NCBI RefSeq assembly: GCF_008806385.1
Contig: NZ_VZZK01000013.1
Location: 87,315-151,314 of the forward strand
DNA length: 64,000 bases
Direction of reading: 5' to 3'
Source: Methylobacterium soli
GTDB lineage: Bacteria > Pseudomonadota > Alphaproteobacteria > Rhizobiales > Beijerinckiaceae
Positions 18,063 through 25,471 of the stretch are shown piece by piece. Numbering within the stretch: position 1 is the first letter of the stretch; every line of letters starts with the position of its first letter. Below the pieces are notes generated by a model. It saw only the letters and a program-made list of their open reading frames with translations. It did no database searches and was not told the origin of the DNA. Made by a program: the position numbers and the translations under genes.

Positions 18063-18644
18063 ATGGCGGCCAAGCAGAAAACCTTGAACGATGCTTTCTA
18101 CGAAACGCTCAAAGACGTATATTACGCCGAGAAACAATCGGTGAAAGCCCTAAAAAAGTCGGCGAAAGCCGCCGAGCACGACGAGTTGCGCCAGGCCTTC
18201 GAGACCCATGCGGAGGAGAGCGCGGCGCAGGTCGAGCGGTTGCAGGAGGTCTTCGAGATCATCGGCAAGCCCGCGCGGGCGAAGACCTGCGAGGCCATGC
18301 AGGGCATCACCAGCGAGATGGAGGAAGATCTCGACGATTTCGGCGACAGCCCGGCCGCCGATGCCGTCCTGGCGGCCTGTGCCCAGGCGGTCGAGCATTA
18401 CGAGATCGCCCGATACGGCACTCTCAAGACCTGGGCCGCTCAGCTCGGCTACGCCGATGCGGCCAAGCTCCTCGATCAGACGCTCCAGGAGGAGAAGAAG
18501 ACCGATGCTCTGCTGACGCAGATCGCCGAGCGCATCAATGTCGAGGGCGAGCCCGGCGCGGACGAGGACGGGTCGGGATCCGGCAAGGGTGCGGCTGGCA
18601 GTGGTGCCGGCAAGAGCGGCGGCGCCAAGTCCCGGGCTGCCTGA
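18063..18644 (+). CDS. Ferritin-like DUF892 (YciF/YciE-type) stress protein
   Basis: A 193-residue helical protein of the DUF892 ferritin-like family. The N-terminal LNDAFYETLKDVYYAEKQSVKALKK contains the acidic and Tyr residues typical of the first helix, followed by ETHAEES and EHYEIARYGTL segments that supply further metal-binding Glu and His. A Gly/Ser/Lys-rich tail from about residue 165 is disordered. AGGA lies eight bases before the ATG. It is followed at eleven bases by a DUF2171 gene, a pairing that suggests a stress-induced operon. The biochemical role of this family is not settled. Confidence 0.85.
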   Translation: MAAKQKTLNDAFYETLKDVYYAEKQSVKALKKSAKAAEHDELRQAFETHAEESAAQVERLQEVFEIIGKPARAKTCEAMQGITSEMEEDLDDFGDSPAADAVLAACAQAVEHYEIARYGTLKTWAAQLGYADAAKLLDQTLQEEKKTDALLTQIAERINVEGEPGADEDGSGSGKGAAGSGAGKSGGAKSRAA

Positions 18645-18655
18645 GGAGGGACCGC

Positions 18656-18892
18656 ATGATCGATCTCAGCACCATTCGGGAGCACATGCCCGTCATCGGC
18701 TCGGATGGGGGCCATGTCGGCACGGTGGATCACCTCGAGGATCAGCGCATCAAGCTCACCAAGACGGATCCCGACGCGCAGGGCCAGCACCATTACCTCC
18801 ACGTCGATTCCGTCGCGGCGGTCGCCGGCGGCGAGGTTCGCCTGAACCGCACCGCCGCGCAGGCGAAGGACGAGTGGGCGGTGGCGCACTGA
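18656..18892 (+). CDS. DUF2171 small protein
   Basis: A 78-residue protein matching the DUF2171 pattern: MIDLSTIREHMPVIGSDGGHVGTVD, then a short basic stretch and HHYLHVDSVAAVAGGEVRLN, a PRC-barrel-like beta-rich fold. GAGGAGGGA immediately upstream is a strong ribosome binding site. It is cotranscribed with the DUF892 gene and followed by a good intrinsic terminator. Function is unknown; the pair is likely stress related. Confidence 0.82.
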   Translation: MIDLSTIREHMPVIGSDGGHVGTVDHLEDQRIKLTKTDPDAQGQHHYLHVDSVAAVAGGEVRLNRTAAQAKDEWAVAH

Positions 18893-18917
18893 GCCTGCGC
18901 CAGGACGGTGATCGAGA

Positions 18918-18946
18918 GGGGCTGCCGGCAACGGCAGCCCCTTCTT
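18918..18946 (+). terminator. Intrinsic terminator after the DUF2171 gene
   Basis: A perfect ten-base-pair stem (GGGGCTGCCG / CGGCAGCCCC) closed by a GCAA tetraloop and followed by TTCTT. It lies between the convergent DUF2171 and pcaD genes. Confidence 0.8.
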
Positions 18947-18953
18947 CGCGCCG

Positions 18954-19757
18954 TCAGCCTTGGGGGTGCTGCGACGGGCGGGCTCCGCCGAGATGATCGA
19001 GCAGCAGCCGGTTCACCGCGTCGGCCGCTTCGATATTGAGGAGGTGGGCCGCATCCGGGACCACGAAGAGTTCCGATCCCGCGATACTCGCGTGGAGGAT
19101 CTCGGCGAGCGAGGGCGGCGTCGCCGGATCTTCGGCTCCGGCGATGATCAGGGTCGGGGCCTGGATCGCCGGGAGGCGGTCGCGAAGGTCCATGTCGCGG
19201 ATCGCGCCGCAGGCCCTCGCGTAGCCCGCTGGATCCGTTGCCAGAATCTCGGCCCGCACCCGTGCCAGCCGCGGATCGTCCGCGAAGGCCGGCGTGAACC
19301 AGCGGGCGAGCACGCCCTCGACGAGGGCTCCCATGCCGTCGCGCCGGGCGGTCGCGGCGCGCTCGTCCCAGGTCGAGGGCGGGCCAAGCTGGGCCGCCGT
19401 CGCCATCAGGACGAGCCGGTCGACGCGCTCGGGCGAGGCCGCCGCGAAGGCCTGCGCGGTCATGCCTCCGAGGGAGAGTCCGACGAGATGGGCCCGGACC
19501 ATGCCGAGCGCGTCGAGGATGCCGCGCAGGTCGCCCGCGAGATCGTCGATCGTGGCGGGCCTGTCCGGGCTCGCGGAGCCGCCATGCCCGCGGGTGTCGT
19601 AGCGCAGGCAGCGGAAGCGGTCCGACAGGGCCGCGACCTGCGGCTCCCACATCGCGAGGCTGGCGCCGAGGGAGTTCGAGAACGCGATCACGGGGGCCTC
19701 GACCGGCCCATCGAGGGCGAAGTTCAGGTCGAGGCCGTCGACGGAGACGTGAGGCAT
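18954..19757 (-). CDS. pcaD: 3-oxoadipate enol-lactonase
   Basis: A 267-residue alpha/beta hydrolase close to PcaD, which hydrolyses 3-oxoadipate enol-lactone to 3-oxoadipate in the protocatechuate/catechol branch. The nucleophile Ser95 is in GLSLGGM, the oxyanion region is FSNSLGASLAMW, and AGAEDPATP and DAAHLLNIE supply the catalytic Asp and His. The start MPHVSVDGLDLNF is usual for this enzyme. A gene for a beta-keto acid cleavage enzyme lies 51 bases upstream on the same strand and may handle the product. No other pca gene is visible in the window. Confidence 0.85.
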   Translation of the reverse strand: MPHVSVDGLDLNFALDGPVEAPVIAFSNSLGASLAMWEPQVAALSDRFRCLRYDTRGHGGSASPDRPATIDDLAGDLRGILDALGMVRAHLVGLSLGGMTAQAFAAASPERVDRLVLMATAAQLGPPSTWDERAATARRDGMGALVEGVLARWFTPAFADDPRLARVRAEILATDPAGYARACGAIRDMDLRDRLPAIQAPTLIIAGAEDPATPPSLAEILHASIAGSELFVVPDAAHLLNIEAADAVNRLLLDHLGGARPSQHPQG

Positions 19758-19808
19758 GGAAGCGCGATCCGTTCTGGGGGCCGGGGGCTCCGGCCGGGTG
19801 GCCGCTGC

Positions 19809-20645
19809 TCAGGCCGCGAGGCTCAAGGCCGCGCGGGCCTCGGCGGGCGTCGCAACGCGCCGGCCCCGACGCGCGATGGCCTCGGCCGCCAAGCCCACCA
19901 ACTCGGCATTGCTCGCGGCGAGCCTCGTTCGGGTGATGCGGATATTGTCCTCGAGCCCGGTGCGCACCGCGTCGGCGCCCCGCGCCAGCGCCCAGTCCAT
20001 CACCGCGGCCTGATGGCGGCCGATCCCGGCCGCCGTCCAGGTCGCCTCGGGCAGGATGCGGGTCTTCTCCGCCAGGAGGATATCAAGGAGGTGCTCGGCG
20101 GCCGGCATCGCGTTCGCCACCCCCATCACAAACTGCACGTGCGGGCGCGCATCCATCAGCCCGGCCTCGACGAGACGCCTGGCCCCGTGCAGGTGCGAGA
20201 GGTCGAAGATCTCGATCTCGGGCCGCACGCCATATTCCTGCATCCGGCTCGCGAGGTCGGTGACGAGGCCCGCGGGATTCTCGTAGACGATCGTCGGAAA
20301 GTTCACCGATCCGGTGGAGAGCGAGGCCATGTCCGGCCGGTGCTTCAGGGGGAGGCCGCGGCTCGCCGGATCGCGCCCGCGCCCGCCGGTCGAGAATTGC
20401 ACGATCATGCCCGGACAATGGCGGCGCAGGCCCGCCTGCACGGCGGCGAAGCGGTCGGGATCGGAGGAGGGCGTCTCGTCGTCGTTGCGGACGTGGATGT
20501 GCGCGAGACTGGCGCCGGCCTCGTAGGCCTGCTGCGTCGACTCGATCTGCTCGGCGACTGTGACGGGGAGCGCCGGGTTATCTTTCTTGCGCGGCACCGA
20601 GCCGGTGATCGCGACGGCGATGACGACGGGCTTCGCGCTGGGCAT
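19809..20645 (-). CDS. BKACE family beta-keto acid cleavage enzyme
   Basis: A 278-residue member of the 3-keto-5-aminohexanoate cleavage (DUF849, BKACE) family. These zinc TIM-barrel enzymes condense a beta-keto acid with acetyl-CoA to give acetoacetate and a new CoA ester. The zinc-binding His49 and His51 are in AHIHVRNDDETPSSD, and the C-terminal TGLEDNIRI carries the conserved Glu. ATG 20645 starts at the conserved PVVIAVAITG segment. Standing next to pcaD, it could act on 3-oxoadipate, but the family is functionally broad and the substrate is unproven. Confidence 0.85.
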   Translation of the reverse strand: MPSAKPVVIAVAITGSVPRKKDNPALPVTVAEQIESTQQAYEAGASLAHIHVRNDDETPSSDPDRFAAVQAGLRRHCPGMIVQFSTGGRGRDPASRGLPLKHRPDMASLSTGSVNFPTIVYENPAGLVTDLASRMQEYGVRPEIEIFDLSHLHGARRLVEAGLMDARPHVQFVMGVANAMPAAEHLLDILLAEKTRILPEATWTAAGIGRHQAAVMDWALARGADAVRTGLEDNIRITRTRLAASNAELVGLAAEAIARRGRRVATPAEARAALSLAA

Positions 20646-20861
20646 GGGCTGAACTCTCGCGGGCCGCGGGCGGTGAGGCGACCGGGTTCCAGGATGGTTT
20701 GGCCGCGCCGATCCGGAACATCGGGCCGCCTCGCGACGCGCTTGAGGCAGCCCCGGACCGGAGACGCGACAGGCGATGTAGCAGAGGAACCGCGACGGGC
20801 AATGTGCGGCGCCGGGACAACGCCGAAATCCGCGCCGGGACACGCCCCCCACGGATCGGCG

Positions 20862-21332
20862 TCAGGCGGTCTCGACAAGATCGCGTGGCTCGGGCGGGCC
20901 GGAGATGCCCAGGAGGCGCGCGATCTCCGGACCAGCGTCGTCTCCGAGGAGGTCGGCCAGCGTGGTGCGGTCGAGGACCGCCAGAAAGGCCGCGAGCGCC
21001 TCGCCCAGCACGCGCTTGAGCCGGCAGGGCGCCGTGATCGCGCAGGCACCGCTCGCGAAGCACTCGACCAGAGCAAGATCGTCCTCGGTCTGTCGCACCA
21101 CCGCGCCGACCACGATCTCGGCCGGCGGCTTGCCGAGGCGGAGCCCGCCGCCGCGGCCGCGGCTCGTGCGCACCAGCCCGAGACGCCCGAGCTGATGCAC
21201 CACCTTGGTCAGGTGGTTCTCGGAAATGCCGTAGGCGCGGGCGATCTCGGCGATCGAGCTCTGCTGCGGCTCGCGCAGACCGACGAAAATCAGCGTGCGC
21301 AGGGCGTAATCCGTGTAGCGGGTGAGGCGCAT
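20862..21332 (-). CDS. nsrR: Rrf2 family nitric oxide-sensing repressor
   Basis: A 156-residue Rrf2 regulator with the N-terminal winged helix (MRLTRYTDYALRTLIFV, then ENHLTKVVHQLGRLGLV) and the cluster-binding cysteines Cys91, Cys97 and Cys103 in the C-x5-C-x5-C spacing of NsrR. NsrR carries an iron-sulfur cluster destroyed by nitric oxide, which relieves repression. It is divergent from the flavohaemoglobin gene, and two NsrR-type palindromes lie between them, so it very likely controls hmp. GGAG six bases before ATG 21332 fixes the start over the upstream ATG at 21356. Confidence 0.88.
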   Translation of the reverse strand: MRLTRYTDYALRTLIFVGLREPQQSSIAEIARAYGISENHLTKVVHQLGRLGLVRTSRGRGGGLRLGKPPAEIVVGAVVRQTEDDLALVECFASGACAITAPCRLKRVLGEALAAFLAVLDRTTLADLLGDDAGPEIARLLGISGPPEPRDLVETA

Positions 21333-21364
21333 CGGCACTCCGGGCGAGCCCATCATCGGGTTTG

Positions 21365-21387
21365 AAGATATATCCTGCTTGCACCTT
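21365..21387. promoter_or_regulatory. NsrR-type operator 1 (distal)
   Basis: Half-sites AAGATATAT and TTGCACCTT separated by five bases form an imperfect 23-base palindrome like the NsrR site (AAGATGCAT-N5-ATGCATCTT). It is centred exactly 40 bases from the second site and closer to the nsrR start, so it could mediate autoregulation. Confidence 0.6.
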
Positions 21388-21404
21388 TAAAGCGAGCCGC
21401 GTAG

Positions 21405-21427
21405 AAGATGCATCGCGAATGCACCTT
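21405..21427. promoter_or_regulatory. NsrR-type operator 2 (proximal to hmp)
   Basis: Half-sites AAGATGCAT and ATGCACCTT separated by five bases match the enterobacterial NsrR consensus with a single change. The site ends 12 bases before the hmp ATG, so a bound repressor would block initiation. Confidence 0.78.
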
Positions 21428-21439
21428 TGCGAGTTGCCG

Positions 21440-22681
21440 ATGCCGACCCCCCTGACGCCCGCCTCCATCGCTCTCATCAAGGCCACCGTTCCGGCGCTGG
21501 AGGCGCACGGGCTGGAGATCACGCGGCGCATGTACGAGCGCCTTTTCCGGAACGCCGAGATCCGCGACCTCTTCAACCAGTCACATCACGGCGAGACCGG
21601 GTCGCAGCCTCGGGCGCTGGCCCAGGCGGTGCTTGCCTATGCGCGCAACATCGACAATCTCGGCGCGCTCTCGGGCGCCGTGGAGCGGATCGCCCAGAAG
21701 CACGTGGCGCTCAACATCCTGCCCGAGCATTACCCGCACGTGGCCGACGCGCTGCTCGCCGCCATCGGGGACGTGCTCGGCGACGCCGCGACGGCCGAGA
21801 TCTGCGCGGCCTGGGGCGAGGCCTACTGGTTCCTGGCGGAGCTTCTGATCGGGCGTGAGGCGGCGATCTATCGCGACCTCGCGAGTAAGCCCGGCGGCTG
21901 GAACGGTTGGCGCAATTTCAAAGTCGAGAGCGTCACGCCCGAGAGCGAGATCATCCGGTCGTTCATCCTCGTGCCGGCCGACGGGGCCCCGATCCTGCGC
22001 CACGAGCCGGGGCAATATCTCGGCTTCCTGCTCGATCTCCCGGGCCGCGGCGTGCTGAAGCGCAACTACTCGATCTCCTGCGCGCCGAACGACCGGTCCT
22101 ATCGCATCACCGTCAAGCGCGAGGCGCAGTCCGGTGAGCCGGCCGGCATCGTCTCGAACTGGCTGCACGATCATGCGGCGCCCGGAACGAAGCTGCGCGT
22201 CGCGCCCCCCGCCGGCGACTTCTTCCTCGACCAGACCTCCGGCGACCCGGTCGTGCTGGTCAGCGGCGGCGTCGGCCTCACGCCGATGATGAGCATGCTG
22301 GAGACGATCGCGGCGACGAGCCCGCAGCGGCCGACCTGGTACGTGCACGCTGCCCTGAACGGCCGCGTCCACGCCCTGCGCGACCATGCCCGCAACCTCG
22401 TTGCCGGCAACGAGAATCTTCGCCTGAGCACCTTCTACGCGGCGCCCGAGGCGCAGGACCGGGCGGGCGAGCACTACGACGCCTCGGGCCTGATCACCCC
22501 GGAATGGCTGATGGCGCAGACGCCTCACGCGGCGGCGACCTATTATCTCTGCGGCCCCAAGCCCTTCCTCAGCGCCCTCGTGAACGGGCTGCTGCGGCAG
22601 GGCGTGCCGGCCGAGCGGATTCGATACGAGTTCTTCGGCCCGGCCGACGCGTTGATCGAGGATCCGCGGCAGGCCGCCTGA
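21440..22681 (+). CDS. hmp: Flavohaemoglobin, nitric oxide dioxygenase
   Basis: A 413-residue flavohaemoprotein that converts nitric oxide and oxygen to nitrate using NAD(P)H. The globin domain (residues 1-140) has the proximal His88 in KHVALNI. The FAD domain carries the flavin-binding RNYSIS motif, and the NAD domain has VSGGVGLTPMMSML and the YYLCGPKPF segment. Length matches Hmp. ATG 21440 begins at the globin and is 12 bases after an NsrR-type operator. The upstream nsrR and downstream PAS gene form a nitric-oxide response module. Confidence 0.93.
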   Translation: MPTPLTPASIALIKATVPALEAHGLEITRRMYERLFRNAEIRDLFNQSHHGETGSQPRALAQAVLAYARNIDNLGALSGAVERIAQKHVALNILPEHYPHVADALLAAIGDVLGDAATAEICAAWGEAYWFLAELLIGREAAIYRDLASKPGGWNGWRNFKVESVTPESEIIRSFILVPADGAPILRHEPGQYLGFLLDLPGRGVLKRNYSISCAPNDRSYRITVKREAQSGEPAGIVSNWLHDHAAPGTKLRVAPPAGDFFLDQTSGDPVVLVSGGVGLTPMMSMLETIAATSPQRPTWYVHAALNGRVHALRDHARNLVAGNENLRLSTFYAAPEAQDRAGEHYDASGLITPEWLMAQTPHAAATYYLCGPKPFLSALVNGLLRQGVPAERIRYEFFGPADALIEDPRQAA

Positions 22682-22689
22682 CCGCCATC

Positions 22690-22714
22690 GCGCCGCTGCG
22701 CCACGCAGCGGCGC
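22690..22714. terminator. Strong hairpin between hmp and the PAS gene
   Basis: Eleven-base arms (GCGCCGCTGCG / CGCAGCGGCGC) with a three-base loop lie nine bases after the hmp stop, followed only by CCGTTT. It may attenuate or protect the transcript rather than fully terminate, as the PAS gene starts 20 bases later. Confidence 0.55.
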
Positions 22715-22734
22715 CCGTTTCGAGGAGTCCCCGC

Positions 22735-23160
22735 ATGCCCTTCGCCCGCATCGTCGCCGATGCTATCCTGGCCGCCTCCGCGGACGCGGTGATCGCGTCG
22801 GACAGCGACGGCATCATCCGCATCTGGAATCCCGGCGCCACGCGCATTTTCGGCTTCACCGAGGAGGAGGCGCTGGGGCAATCGCTCGACATCATCACGC
22901 CCGAGCGCCTGCGGGCGCGGCACTGGGACGGCTACCGCAAGACCATGGCGACCGGCCAGAGCCGCTACGGCGAGGGCGCCCTCCTGTCCGTCCCGGGCAT
23001 CCGCAAGGATGGGCAATCGATCTCGCTCGAATTCACCATCGTGCCCCTTCGGGATGAAGAGGGCAGCATGACCGGCATCGTCGCCGTGATGCGCGACGTG
23101 ACGGCGCGGTTTGCGGAGGTCAAGGCTTTGCGGGCGCAACTGGCCGCGCGGGCCGCCTGA
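22735..23160 (+). CDS. Single-domain PAS sensor protein
   Basis: A 141-residue protein consisting of one PAS domain: ADAVIASDSDGIIRIWNPGATRIFGFTEEEALGQ at the N-terminus, then GEGALLSVPGIRKDG and SISLEFTIVPLRDEEGSMTGIVAVMRDVTAR. No kinase, cyclase or DNA-binding domain follows. CGAGGAG lies eight bases before the ATG. Stand-alone PAS proteins are often encoded next to hmp in alphaproteobacteria, so it may bind haem or flavin and sense oxygen, nitric oxide or redox state. Its partner is unknown. Confidence 0.8.
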   Translation: MPFARIVADAILAASADAVIASDSDGIIRIWNPGATRIFGFTEEEALGQSLDIITPERLRARHWDGYRKTMATGQSRYGEGALLSVPGIRKDGQSISLEFTIVPLRDEEGSMTGIVAVMRDVTARFAEVKALRAQLAARAA

Positions 23161-23247
23161 GGCAGGAGGCGCGCACCTTCGCGCTCGAGAGGGCCGCCTG
23201 AGGCACGCCGGCCCGTGCGGCAGCGACCGCGCTGCCCAGCCGGAGCC

Positions 23248-23676
23248 TTAGGCCGCCCGCTGGGCCTGCGTCGCGCTCGGAGCCGTGCTCGCCTGCAGGC
23301 CGCCGATGATGCCCGCCAGCTGGTGCGGGTGATAGGGCGTGCGCAGGCAGGGCGCACCCGCGACCTTGTGGGCGGCGGAGATCCGATGCGGTTGCCGGGC
23401 TGTGTAGATCACCTGGATGGACGGCCGGAGCCGGCGCGCCAGGGCGGCGAGCGCGAGACCGTCGCCGACATCGGCATCCGTCACCAGCACGTGGAGAAAC
23501 CGCAGGCTTTCCGCGTCGCGCAGGATCGCTTCGGCCTCGGCCGCCGTTCGGGCACTGCGCACGTCGAACCCATAGGCTTCGAGGCCGCTCGTCGTCAGCA
23601 TTCGCGTGAGTTCGTCGCCCGAGAGGAGCAGGACTTGCGGTTGACGATGTCGATGTGCCACCGGATCCACCTTCAA
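23248..23676 (-). CDS. Receiver-like protein with degenerate C-terminal motif
   Basis: A 142-residue protein with a CheY-like fold: VLLLSGDELTRMLTTSGLEAYGFDV holds part of the acidic pocket, and LVTDADVGDG provides the probable phosphoacceptor Asp. The conserved Lys near the end is replaced (CLRTPYHPHQL), so phosphorylation switching may be altered. No output domain is present. The start is uncertain between TTG 23676 and GTG 23670. A perfect CtrA-type site lies about 33 bases upstream of the start, which suggests cell-cycle control. Confidence 0.7.
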   Translation of the reverse strand: MKVDPVAHRHRQPQVLLLSGDELTRMLTTSGLEAYGFDVRSARTAAEAEAILRDAESLRFLHVLVTDADVGDGLALAALARRLRPSIQVIYTARQPHRISAAHKVAGAPCLRTPYHPHQLAGIIGGLQASTAPSATQAQRAA

Positions 23677-24105
23677 AAATCGGCGCCACCATTAACACTC
23701 TGGACACGTTAAATTTGGGTTAACGCCGCAGGCCCGGTCAAATATCGGCGCGTGTTCACGTTAACCTGCCCAATCTCCGCTGAGATTGCCTCAGTAATGA
23801 TCATCGAGCTGCCCGCAAGCGCGCCTCAAAGCAGCATTGCGCGCTGGCCGATCACGGGGTGCCACGCGCCCACACCGACCACGCGACGCGGATCGGGATC
23901 GACACCGCGCAGCCGGGCAATCCTGGCGAGGCACATCGCCCGCGCGGTCTTTTCACGACCTCGTGAGGTGCGCCCGAAAACCGGGTCCGGGGAGGCAGAT
24001 GCCTCCGATTCCTGCAGCAAAGTCCAACAACTGGGCAGTGACCGCCGGAACGTTCAAGCTGAATGATGTTTAGGTCTTTAACATATCTTGATCGGGGCGG
24101 CGACG
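23677..24105. other. Intergenic region between receiver and transglutaminase genes
   Basis: This gap of about 430 bases separates two divergent genes. The receiver-gene side contains several GTTAA elements, one pair forming a perfect CtrA-type site. The rest has short open frames on both strands (for example 23752-24066 plus and 23826-24020 minus) without recognisable domains or ribosome binding sites, and I do not call them genes. Confidence 0.5.
23709..23724 (-). promoter_or_regulatory. CtrA-type binding site
   Basis: TTAA, seven bases, TTAAC is an exact match to the full alphaproteobacterial CtrA site. It is centred about 40 bases upstream of the receiver gene start, where a bound activator would be expected. 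Another GTTAAC lies at about 23759-23764. Confidence 0.6.
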
Positions 24106-24951
24106 ATGCGCATCCGGACCGGCTACACCATCGCGTTCGATACATTCGGCCCGACGCCGATGCTGCTCCTGCTCCATGTGCGGCCGGAACGGCAACAGGA
24201 CCTCGTCACCCGCGAGGAGATCCGCTTCGATCCGCCGGTCGAGGCCGAGCAGCATCGGGATGAATTCGGCAACCTGCGCACGCGCATCGTCGCGCCCGGC
24301 GGGCGCATCACCATGTCGGCCGATTTCGTGATCGCCGATTCCGGCGAGCCGGACATCGTCGATGCGCAGGCCCGCCAGATCCCGGTTCAGGATCTACCCG
24401 ACGAGGTTCTGGTCTACCTGCTCGGCTCCCGCTACTGCGACACCGACAAACTGTCTCAGACCGCCTGGTCCTTGTTCGCGCAGGCCCCGGAGGGCTGGGG
24501 GCGGGTCCAGGCCATCGTCGATTACGCCCACCAGCGGCTCCGCTTCGACTATCTTCAGGCGGACGAGACGCGCAGCGCCTCCGAGGGACATGCGCAGCAG
24601 GTCGGCGTCTGCCGCGACTTCGCGCATCTGGCCATCACCCTGTGCCGCTGCATGAATATCCCGGCCCGCTACGCGACGGGATATCTCGGCGATATCGGCA
24701 TCGCGCCGGTGCCGGACCCCATGGATTTCTCGGCCTGGTTCGAGGTCTATCTCGACGGCTCGGATGGCCCGCGCTGGTACACGTTCGATGCGCGCCACAA
24801 CACACCCCGGATCGGCCGCATCGTCATGGCGTATGGCCGCGATGCCACCGATTGCGCCATCACCACGAGCTTCGGCCGCGCGCCGCTCGCGCAATTCGAG
24901 GTCCATACCGACGAGGTCCCGGGCGATTTCGTCCTCGAACGCGCGGCCTGA
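24106..24951 (+). CDS. Transglutaminase-like cysteine protease fold protein
   Basis: A 281-residue protein with an N-terminal beta domain (residues 1-95) and a transglutaminase core. The core has Cys169 (GVCRDFAHLA) and Asp228 (WYTFDARHN). Where the catalytic His is expected (DFHAWFE in many relatives) it has Ser209 (DFSAWFE), so the triad looks incomplete. Family members are thought to act as peptidases or amide-modifying enzymes, and some may be non-enzymatic. No signal peptide is visible. ATG 24106 was preferred to an upstream ATG at 24088. Confidence 0.8.
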   Translation: MRIRTGYTIAFDTFGPTPMLLLLHVRPERQQDLVTREEIRFDPPVEAEQHRDEFGNLRTRIVAPGGRITMSADFVIADSGEPDIVDAQARQIPVQDLPDEVLVYLLGSRYCDTDKLSQTAWSLFAQAPEGWGRVQAIVDYAHQRLRFDYLQADETRSASEGHAQQVGVCRDFAHLAITLCRCMNIPARYATGYLGDIGIAPVPDPMDFSAWFEVYLDGSDGPRWYTFDARHNTPRIGRIVMAYGRDATDCAITTSFGRAPLAQFEVHTDEVPGDFVLERAA

Positions 24952-25023
24952 GGCGGGCAGCCCCGCGCTCGGTCGCCTCATTGCACCGAAGGGCGTGGCT
25001 GATCCCGATCCCGGCGCTTCGGA

Positions 25024-25272
25024 TCAGAGGGCGAGATGCCGATGCGCCTCGGCCGGCGTCATCGTGCGGATGTCCTCGTCGGAGAATCCGCGCTCGCGCA
25101 AAGCGGCCCTCTGCTGGCGGGTGATCATCAGCGAAACCGCCACCGGGGCTGCGGCGGATGGCGTCGGCGCGCCGGGCCGGTCTGCCTCGGCACGCCCGAG
25201 CCCCTCGAGATAGGCCGCCTCAGCCGCAGCCTGGCCGAGCAATTGCCGCAGGTAATCGTCGGCATCCCCCAT
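25024..25272 (-). CDS. Small conserved-type hypothetical protein
   Basis: An 82-residue protein. The N-terminal half is an amphipathic helix (DDYLRQLLGQAAAEAAYLEGLG), and after a Pro/Ala-rich linker the C-terminus reads ITRQQRAALRERGFSDEDIRTMTPAEAHRHL. That final module, with its DE-x-I-R-x-MTPAEAH pattern, occurs at the end of many otherwise unrelated Methylobacterium and Rhizobiales proteins. Function is unknown. ATG 25272 follows a GGGG stretch at ten bases. Confidence 0.55.
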   Translation of the reverse strand: MGDADDYLRQLLGQAAAEAAYLEGLGRAEADRPGAPTPSAAAPVAVSLMITRQQRAALRERGFSDEDIRTMTPAEAHRHLAL

Positions 25273-25471
25273 CAGCGCCCCGATCGTTATCCTCGCACAC
25301 GCGTCACCGCGTCCGGACGGCGTCGCCGACGCGTGCCGGGGATTCATGGACGGCAATCCCTGGCGCCGTCAAACGAGGCCGGATCGCGGCCGCGCCACCG
25401 GAGCCAGGACGCGGGCGATCGATCGCCCTCGCGGACGGGCGCGCGGCTTTGCGCGCAATGCGCGCCGCCGC

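Noticed and set aside
23752..24066. Open frames on both strands in the 23.7-24.1 kb gap
   Set aside because: No ribosome binding site, no recognisable motif, and compositional bias like other non-coding frames.
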